From positions 248,001-312,000 of the forward strand of contig JAGDYZ010000012.1 in assembly GCA_049116335.1 (NCBI GenBank): a stretch of 64,000 nucleotides of DNA, given 5' to 3'. The translations under genes were made by a program, and so were the position numbers. The notes below the pieces were generated by a model that saw only the letters and a list, made by a program, of their open reading frames with translations, did not search any database and was not told where the DNA came from. Every line of letters begins with the position of its first letter. Within the stretch, counting starts at the first letter, position 1. Positions 59,075 through 64,000 of the stretch are shown in pieces. This DNA is from CANMIH01 sp049116335. Lineage in GTDB: Bacteria > Pseudomonadota > Alphaproteobacteria > Rhodobacterales > Rhodobacteraceae.

Positions 59075-61105
59075 TCAATACGCGTTCATGGTCAGCAGTT
59101 CGTATTCCGCCACCAGCTCATCGTCCTGACTGGTCAGGGTCACATGCCAACGCACTTCGCCATATTCATCGGTGCGCTGGGTTTTCTTTTTCACCGTCAG
59201 GCGCACCTTGATGCTATCCCCCGCCTGCACCGGCTTCATAAAGCGCAGATTGTCCAATCCTGTGTTGGCCAGAACCGGACCTTCATTTGGCTCCACAAAC
59301 AGACCGGCGGCAAAGCTCAGCAACAGATAGCCATGCGCCACGCGCCCCGGGAAGAAGGGGTTCCGCTGGGCGGCGGCGTCATCCATATGGGCGTAGAACG
59401 TGTCGCCGGTGAAATTGGCAAAGAGCTCGATATCGTCCAACGTGACCTGACGGCTGGGGCTATAGAGCGTTTCGCCAATCGCCAGCTCGCCATATTTGCG
59501 CGTGAAGGGATGCGCCGGTCCTGCAATCTCGGTGGCGCCTGGCACCCATTTCTCACCCACGGCGGTCAGAATATCAGGCGAGCCCTGAATGGCCGTCCGC
59601 TGCATGTAATGCATCACACCGCGCACACCGCCCATTTCTTCGCCACCCCCGGCACGACCGGGACCGCCGTGCACCATATGCGGCAGCGGCGAGCCATGGC
59701 CGGTCGATTCCTTCATCGAGTCGCGGTTGTTGAAATACAGGCGTCCATGATAGGCCCCCGCTCCAATCACCACCTCACGGGCCACCGCCGGATCATGGGT
59801 GATCACAGACGCCACAAGGCTGCCCATGCCGCGATTGACCAGCTCGATGGCATGCCCCAGGTCACGATAGCCCATGATGGTTGAGACTGGACCAAAGGCT
59901 TCGGTGTCATGCACGCGCTGCGCCTTATCTGGATCCGCACAATGGAACAGCATTGGCGGCACAAAGGCCCCGCTGTCTTTGTCGGCACCCTCCACCGTAA
60001 AATCGTCAGGATCGCCAAAGACGCGCGTGGCCTCTTCGGCCAGCATTGCCGCCTTTTCCAGCACATCGCGCTTTTGACCGTTCGAGACCAGCGCCCCCAT
60101 GCGCACACCCTCTTTGCGCGGATCGCCGATCACAACCTTTGCCAGACGCGCGCTCAGCGCCTCAATCACCGCCTGGACCTGCGCCTCTGGCGCGATGATG
60201 CGACGGATCGCGGTACATTTCTGCCCCGCCTTGGTGGTCATCTCCCGGGTGACTTCTTTGATAAACAGATCAAATTCGGGCGAACCGGGCTCAACATCCG
60301 GCCCAAGGATCGAGGCGTTCAGGCTGTCCTGCTCTGCCACAAACCGCACCGAGTTTTCCATGATATGCGGTGCCGAGCGCAGTTTGAGCGCCGTGTCTGC
60401 CGAACCGGTAAAGCTCACCACATCCTGACAGGTCAGGCGGTCGAGCATGTCACCCAGACCACCGGACACCAGCTGCAGTGCCCCCTCAGGCAACAACCCA
60501 CTGTCGAGCATAATCCGCACTGCACGTTCGGTCACGTAACAGGAATTGGTCGCAGGTTTCACAATCGCAGGCACACCGGCCAAAAGCGTCGGTGCCAGTT
60601 TTTCCAACATGCCCCAAACCGGAAAGTTGAAGGCATTGATATGCACCGCAACCCCCTGCAGCGGCGTGCAGACGTGCAGCCCTAGGAAGGTGCCGCTGCG
60701 GCTCAGCTGTTCAACATCGCCATCCACATAGACATGCCCATCGGGCATTTCGCGACGCCCTTTGGAGGCAAAGACAAACATCGTGCCCACGCCGCCATCG
60801 ATGTCGATCATGTGATCCGACTGGGTCGCGCCGGTGTCAAACGACAGGTCATAAAGCTCTTGCTTGCGTTCCCCCAGATGCGCCGCCAGCGCCTTGAGCA
60901 TTTTGGCACGCTGGTGGAAGGTCATCGCCCGAAGCGCCGGACCGCCGACCTGACGGGCGTGATCCAGCATCGCCTGTACATCGAGATCCGAGTTGCCCGC
61001 CTGGGCAATCACTTCACCGGTGATGGCACTTGCAATGTAGCGCGCGCCGGCACCCGGGGCCACCCACTGACCCGCCGCAAAAGATGAAATCTGTTGGATG
61101 CTCAT
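59075..61105 (-). CDS. paaZ: PaaZ-type bifunctional aldehyde dehydrogenase / enoyl-CoA hydratase
   Basis: A 676-residue two-domain protein. Residues 1-520 are an aldehyde dehydrogenase with Glu258 (FVAEQDSLN) and catalytic Cys297 (AGQKCTAIRR). Residues about 540-676 are an (R)-specific hydratase hot-dog domain with FTGDTFYAHMDDAAAQRNPFFPGRVAHGYLLLS. In phenylacetate degradation PaaZ hydrolyses the oxepin-CoA ring and oxidises the resulting semialdehyde. No other paa gene is in the window; here it follows a P450 and a TRAP transporter, so the ring may come from another substrate. The ATG follows an AAGGA that spans the P450 stop. Confidence 0.93.
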   Translation of the reverse strand: MSIQQISSFAAGQWVAPGAGARYIASAITGEVIAQAGNSDLDVQAMLDHARQVGGPALRAMTFHQRAKMLKALAAHLGERKQELYDLSFDTGATQSDHMIDIDGGVGTMFVFASKGRREMPDGHVYVDGDVEQLSRSGTFLGLHVCTPLQGVAVHINAFNFPVWGMLEKLAPTLLAGVPAIVKPATNSCYVTERAVRIMLDSGLLPEGALQLVSGGLGDMLDRLTCQDVVSFTGSADTALKLRSAPHIMENSVRFVAEQDSLNASILGPDVEPGSPEFDLFIKEVTREMTTKAGQKCTAIRRIIAPEAQVQAVIEALSARLAKVVIGDPRKEGVRMGALVSNGQKRDVLEKAAMLAEEATRVFGDPDDFTVEGADKDSGAFVPPMLFHCADPDKAQRVHDTEAFGPVSTIMGYRDLGHAIELVNRGMGSLVASVITHDPAVAREVVIGAGAYHGRLYFNNRDSMKESTGHGSPLPHMVHGGPGRAGGGEEMGGVRGVMHYMQRTAIQGSPDILTAVGEKWVPGATEIAGPAHPFTRKYGELAIGETLYSPSRQVTLDDIELFANFTGDTFYAHMDDAAAQRNPFFPGRVAHGYLLLSFAAGLFVEPNEGPVLANTGLDNLRFMKPVQAGDSIKVRLTVKKKTQRTDEYGEVRWHVTLTSQDDELVAEYELLTMNAY

Positions 61106-61109
61106 AGCA

Positions 61110-62303
61110 TTATCCTTTGTTCAACAGGGCCGGTTGATAGGCAAAGCCGCGGAAACGGACGCGGCCGCCCATCTTGGCCCCTTCGGTCAGTTCATAGTTG
61201 GGGAAGTGGCGCAGCATGCCTTCTACGGCGATGCGCCCTTCCATGCGGGCCAATGTCAGGCCAACACAGGTGTGTCCGCCGCCGCCAAAGGCCAGATGTT
61301 TGTTGGGTCTGCGATCCAGCTTCATCACACCCGGATCGTCAAAACGGCGCGGATCGCGGTTGGCCGCACCAATACACAGATGCAGATCGGTACCCGCCGG
61401 GATGGTCACCCCGTGAAACTCGACCTCTTCCGTGGTCAGGCGATTGCCAAACTGGTTGGGGCTTTCCATGCGCAGAAACTCATCCACCGCCGTGGTCAAC
61501 AGCTTTGGATTTTCGATCAACGCCGCCCGCGCTGCGCGATCTTTGTCCAACAGCCCCAACGCGTTGCTGATCAGGTTGGTTGTGGTCTCATGCCCGGCAT
61601 TGAGAATAAAGATGCAGTTCTGTAGCAGCTCGACCTCGGTCAGCGCCTCGCCTTCCGTCTGCAACAGCCGCGTCAGCACATCCACCTCAGGATCGCCGGG
61701 GTTGGCGCGACGGTCAGCGACCACCCCTTTGAGATAGTCTTTAAACTCGCGCACCGAGGCGTGGCCAAGCTCCAGCTCGGCTTCGGTCAGCACAGGTTCC
61801 AGCGCGCCAAGGATGGCCAAAGACCAGTCGCGCAGCGGCCCGCGCTCTTCATGGGGAATACCCAGCAGATTACCGATGACCTCAATCGGAATGGCCCCGG
61901 CAAAGCTTTCGATCAGATCCACCTGATCCTGACCCGCAATCTCATCCAATAGCCCCTCTACAAGTGCAATCAGCCCCGGCTCCATATGCTTCAAGGCACG
62001 CGGGTTCATCGCCCCCACCATCACCTTGCGGATACGGCTGTGCAGCGGTGGGTCATTGAACACCAGCGACGTGGTGTGGTGTTCAAACAAGGGCGAGCCG
62101 TCGCCAAATTTCGGCGCAAAAACCGCCTTCTTATCCGAGATAAAGCGCGTCGCATCGCGGTACACCAAATCCAGATCGTCATAGCGTGACAGCAAAACCG
62201 AACCATCTTGCTGGAGGCACACCGGCGCCTCCTCCAAAAGCTGCGCATAATGCGGATAGGGGTTGTCGTGAAACCCCTCGGGCAAGGCCTTGAGATCAAC
62301 CAT
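61110..62303 (-). CDS. Cytochrome P450
   Basis: A soluble bacterial P450 of 397 residues. The I-helix motif LNAGHETTTN (residues 235-243), ExxR in DEFLR (Glu275, Arg278) and the heme-binding loop AFGGGGHTCVGLTLAR with Cys346 are complete, so it should be active. Redox partners are not encoded nearby. Its ATG 62303 overlaps the stop of the DctM gene (ATGA), and paaZ starts 4 bp after it, so the P450 is part of the uptake and degradation operon and probably hydroxylates the imported compound or its CoA form. The frame reaching 62351 is not the start. Confidence 0.94.
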   Translation of the reverse strand: MVDLKALPEGFHDNPYPHYAQLLEEAPVCLQQDGSVLLSRYDDLDLVYRDATRFISDKKAVFAPKFGDGSPLFEHHTTSLVFNDPPLHSRIRKVMVGAMNPRALKHMEPGLIALVEGLLDEIAGQDQVDLIESFAGAIPIEVIGNLLGIPHEERGPLRDWSLAILGALEPVLTEAELELGHASVREFKDYLKGVVADRRANPGDPEVDVLTRLLQTEGEALTEVELLQNCIFILNAGHETTTNLISNALGLLDKDRAARAALIENPKLLTTAVDEFLRMESPNQFGNRLTTEEVEFHGVTIPAGTDLHLCIGAANRDPRRFDDPGVMKLDRRPNKHLAFGGGGHTCVGLTLARMEGRIAVEGMLRHFPNYELTEGAKMGGRVRFRGFAYQPALLNKG

Positions 62304-63655
62304 CAGTGGCCCATCGCCCCCATGGTTTTCGGCAAGTACAAAACCACCCAAGGCACCAGAACAATCAGGGCCAGACGGAAGATATCCGCGATCCAGAAAG
62401 GCGTCACACCCTTGAAGATGGTCCCGGTCGAAACATCGCCTACCACACCTTTGAGAATGAACACGTTCAATCCAACCGGCGGTGTGATCAGTGAAATCTC
62501 GGTCACCACAACAACCACAATGCCAAACCAGATCGGATCATAGCCAAGGCTTGTCACCAGCGGGAAAAAGATCGGCACGGTCAGCAACAGCATCGAGAGC
62601 GATTCAAAGACACAGCCCAAAATGATGTAGATCCCGAGGATCATCAGTATGACCATAAAGGGTGGCACATCGTAGGCGGTGACCATGGCAATCAGCGCTT
62701 CGGGCAGGCCCGCGAGGTTGACGAAGTTCGAAAAGATTTGCGCGCCGATCAAAACCGCAAACAGAGCGGCTGCGGTGAATGTGGTTTCTTTCAGAACCTC
62801 ACCCATGTCCTTTAGACCCAGACCACCGCGCAACAGCGCAATCAGAAAGGCGCCCATGGCGCCCATACCTGCGGCCTCGGTCGGCGAAAAGGTCAGGTTC
62901 AGCGGTTCGAAATCAAACGCGCCATAGAGACCGCCAATCACAAGGAAGAACAGCAACAACACAGCCCAGACCGAGCCCAGCGCCTTAAACCGGTCGCCCC
63001 AAGTCGCCCGTTCACCGGCCGGGCCCGACGATGGATCCCGCCAGACGGTCCAGCGCACGGCGAAGAGGTAGAACAAAATGCCCAGCGCACCGGGGATGAT
63101 CCCCGCCATGAACAGTTTGCCAATCGAGGTTTCGGTCAAAAGGCCATAGATCACCAAGATCACCGAGGGTGGGATCAGGATGCCCAGCGTACCACCGGCT
63201 GCAATCGACGCGGTCGAGAGCTGATCAGAATAGCCATAGCGGCGCATCTCAGGCATCGCGACCTTTGACATCGTCGCCGCAGTGGCAAGCGACGAGCCGC
63301 AGATTGCGGAGAACCCACCACAGGCCGCCACGGTTGCCATGGCGATGCCGCCGCGCATATGTCCAAGGAAAGCATTGGAAACGGCATAAAGCTCACGCGC
63401 CATGCCACCTTTGTTCACAAACAAACCCATCAGGATGAACAGCGGAACAACCGACAGCCCATAGTCCTGCGCCGTATCGGTGATCTGGCGCCCCACCATC
63501 GACATCGCGGCTTTCAGCCCACGCTCCGAAAACATCGAGCCGCCGCGCTCATAGGCAAATCCAAGGGTCCCAACCAACCCCATGGCAAACACAATTGGCA
63601 TCCGCATGAGCACAAGCACAAGCACAACGCCAAACCCAATCAGAGCAGCAGTCAT
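62303..63655 (-). CDS. TRAP transporter large permease DctM
   Basis: A 450-residue membrane protein with about 12-13 TM segments and DctM signatures: MPIVFAMGLVGTLGFAYE, PLFILMGLFVNKGGMARELY, GGFSAICGSSLATAATMSKVAMPEM, GGTLGILIPPSVILVIYG, ILGCVFESLSMLLLTVPIF and TPPVGLNVFILKGV. It carries solute with the binding protein and DctQ. The binding-protein gene is not in the window. It starts with an ATGA overlap to the DctQ gene. Confidence 0.95.
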   Translation of the reverse strand: MTAALIGFGVVLVLVLMRMPIVFAMGLVGTLGFAYERGGSMFSERGLKAAMSMVGRQITDTAQDYGLSVVPLFILMGLFVNKGGMARELYAVSNAFLGHMRGGIAMATVAACGGFSAICGSSLATAATMSKVAMPEMRRYGYSDQLSTASIAAGGTLGILIPPSVILVIYGLLTETSIGKLFMAGIIPGALGILFYLFAVRWTVWRDPSSGPAGERATWGDRFKALGSVWAVLLLFFLVIGGLYGAFDFEPLNLTFSPTEAAGMGAMGAFLIALLRGGLGLKDMGEVLKETTFTAAALFAVLIGAQIFSNFVNLAGLPEALIAMVTAYDVPPFMVILMILGIYIILGCVFESLSMLLLTVPIFFPLVTSLGYDPIWFGIVVVVVTEISLITPPVGLNVFILKGVVGDVSTGTIFKGVTPFWIADIFRLALIVLVPWVVLYLPKTMGAMGH

Positions 63656-64000
63656 TCGTTTGTCTCCAACAGGTGGGGGGCAAAGAGGGTCATCAGGCCA
63701 ACAACAATCATTACAACCGCAGTCAGGCCCACGGATACGGCGATAAACCAGCCAACATAGAATTGCGGGATGTTGAGATATTCGGTGACATCCCCGTAGT
63801 CACGCCAGCGCTCGGCCAGAACCCAGACACGCTGGACCGGCAGATAGAGCAGCAAGCCGCTGATGATGTAGATCAGCCCGTCGCGCACGCGGCTCAGGCG
63901 CAGACGGTGGAAAATCGGATCGGTCAGATCGACCGCAATATGATGGGGTCCGGCGGACATGATCGGCAGCACCGAAAAGACCAGAATAGCCATCAAAATG
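63652..64000 (-). CDS. TRAP transporter small permease DctQ, N-terminus beyond window
   Basis: The last 115 codons of a DctQ-like protein, with two hydrophobic segments (GLIYIISGLLLYLPV and GWFIAVSVGLTAVVMIVVGL) and a WRxYGDVTEYLNIPQFYVGWF motif between them, typical of the small TRAP subunit. The N-terminal TM helices run past the right edge. It forms the membrane complex with DctM, whose start codon it overlaps. Confidence 0.85.
   Translation of the reverse strand, partial: ILMAILVFSVLPIMSAGPHHIAVDLTDPIFHRLRLSRVRDGLIYIISGLLLYLPVQRVWVLAERWRDYGDVTEYLNIPQFYVGWFIAVSVGLTAVVMIVVGLMTLFAPHLLETNE

Noticed and set aside
63608..63631. Short tandem repeat of CACAAG
   Set aside because: It is within the DctM signal region and simply encodes alternating Val-Leu residues of a TM helix.
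1..64000. CRISPR arrays, tRNA or rRNA genes, transposases, phage genes
   Set aside because: I looked for spaced direct repeats, tRNA-like cloverleaf ends and integrase or transposase motifs and found none I can support.

Overview
The window is about 64 kb of dense, GC-rich chromosome from an alphaproteobacterium. Its content points to the Roseobacter group (Rhodobacterales): a metR/metF pair, TAXI-type and DctQ/DctM TRAP transporters, a reductive pyrimidine pathway controlled by RutR-like regulators, an iolCDEB myo-inositol operon under an RpiR regulator, and enzymes for quaternary amines. I placed it by gene content and protein character; no database search was possible. I saw no rRNA, tRNA, CRISPR array, transposase or phage gene, and no gene-free stretch longer than 300 bases. 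It reads as a catabolic region in which small operons each carry a local regulator.

Layout. 1-1.5 kb: divergent metR (cut by the window edge) and metF. 1.6-7.9 kb: a leftward operon for an acyl-CoA dehydrogenase, a SelW-like protein, an ADP-forming acyl-CoA ligase, a CaiD-like hydratase and a beta-keto acid cleavage enzyme, divergent from a GlxA/CdhR-type regulator. It resembles carnitine or gamma-butyrobetaine degradation. 7.9-12.8 kb: a sugar-acid module of GntR regulator, SDR dehydrogenase and IlvD/Edd dehydratase, divergent from a GlcD/D-lactate dehydrogenase-like flavoprotein, with palindromic GntR-type sites between them. 12.8-22.9 kb: a low-GC secreted protein, a flavin monooxygenase, a TAXI TRAP transporter with a universal stress protein, a lipoprotein, a membrane-anchored protein, an FAH hydrolase with a zeta-GST-like isomerase, and a BASS-like membrane protein.

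23-35.5 kb: pyrimidine catabolism. A four-gene ABC importer, dihydropyrimidinase, an M20 amidohydrolase, two tandem RutR-family regulators, PreA and PreT (dihydropyrimidine dehydrogenase) and a hydroxypyruvate-isomerase-like protein. RutR-box-like sequences lie in two of the promoter regions. 35.6-40.2 kb: a MarR-MFP-RND efflux operon. 40.2-46 kb: two TetR-controlled pairs, one with a secreted alpha/beta hydrolase and a PNPOx-like flavoprotein, the other with a ProC-like protein and an N-methylproline-demethylase-like flavoprotein, each with repeated operator-like sequences. 46-49.5 kb: a hybrid histidine kinase divergent from a LuxR-type response regulator. 49.6-50.9 kb: a frameshifted, catalytically degenerate GDP-mannose/UDP-glucose 6-dehydrogenase homologue.

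51-58.9 kb: an inositol operon (iolC-iolD-iolE-PhyH-iolB) behind an RpiR-family regulator, with TTGGAA-N6-TTCCA operators before both iolC and the regulator. 59-64 kb: a leftward operon of TRAP DctQ (cut by the edge), DctM, cytochrome P450 and a PaaZ-type dehydrogenase/hydratase, which suggests import and oxidation of an aromatic or cyclic acid. A dispersed intergenic repeat with a fixed leader occurs three times, two of them with paired hairpins. The observations I find least explained are the PaaZ-P450-TRAP operon, the degenerate AlgD-like gene, the PhyH dioxygenase inside the inositol operon, and the tandem RutR paralogues with their boxes.
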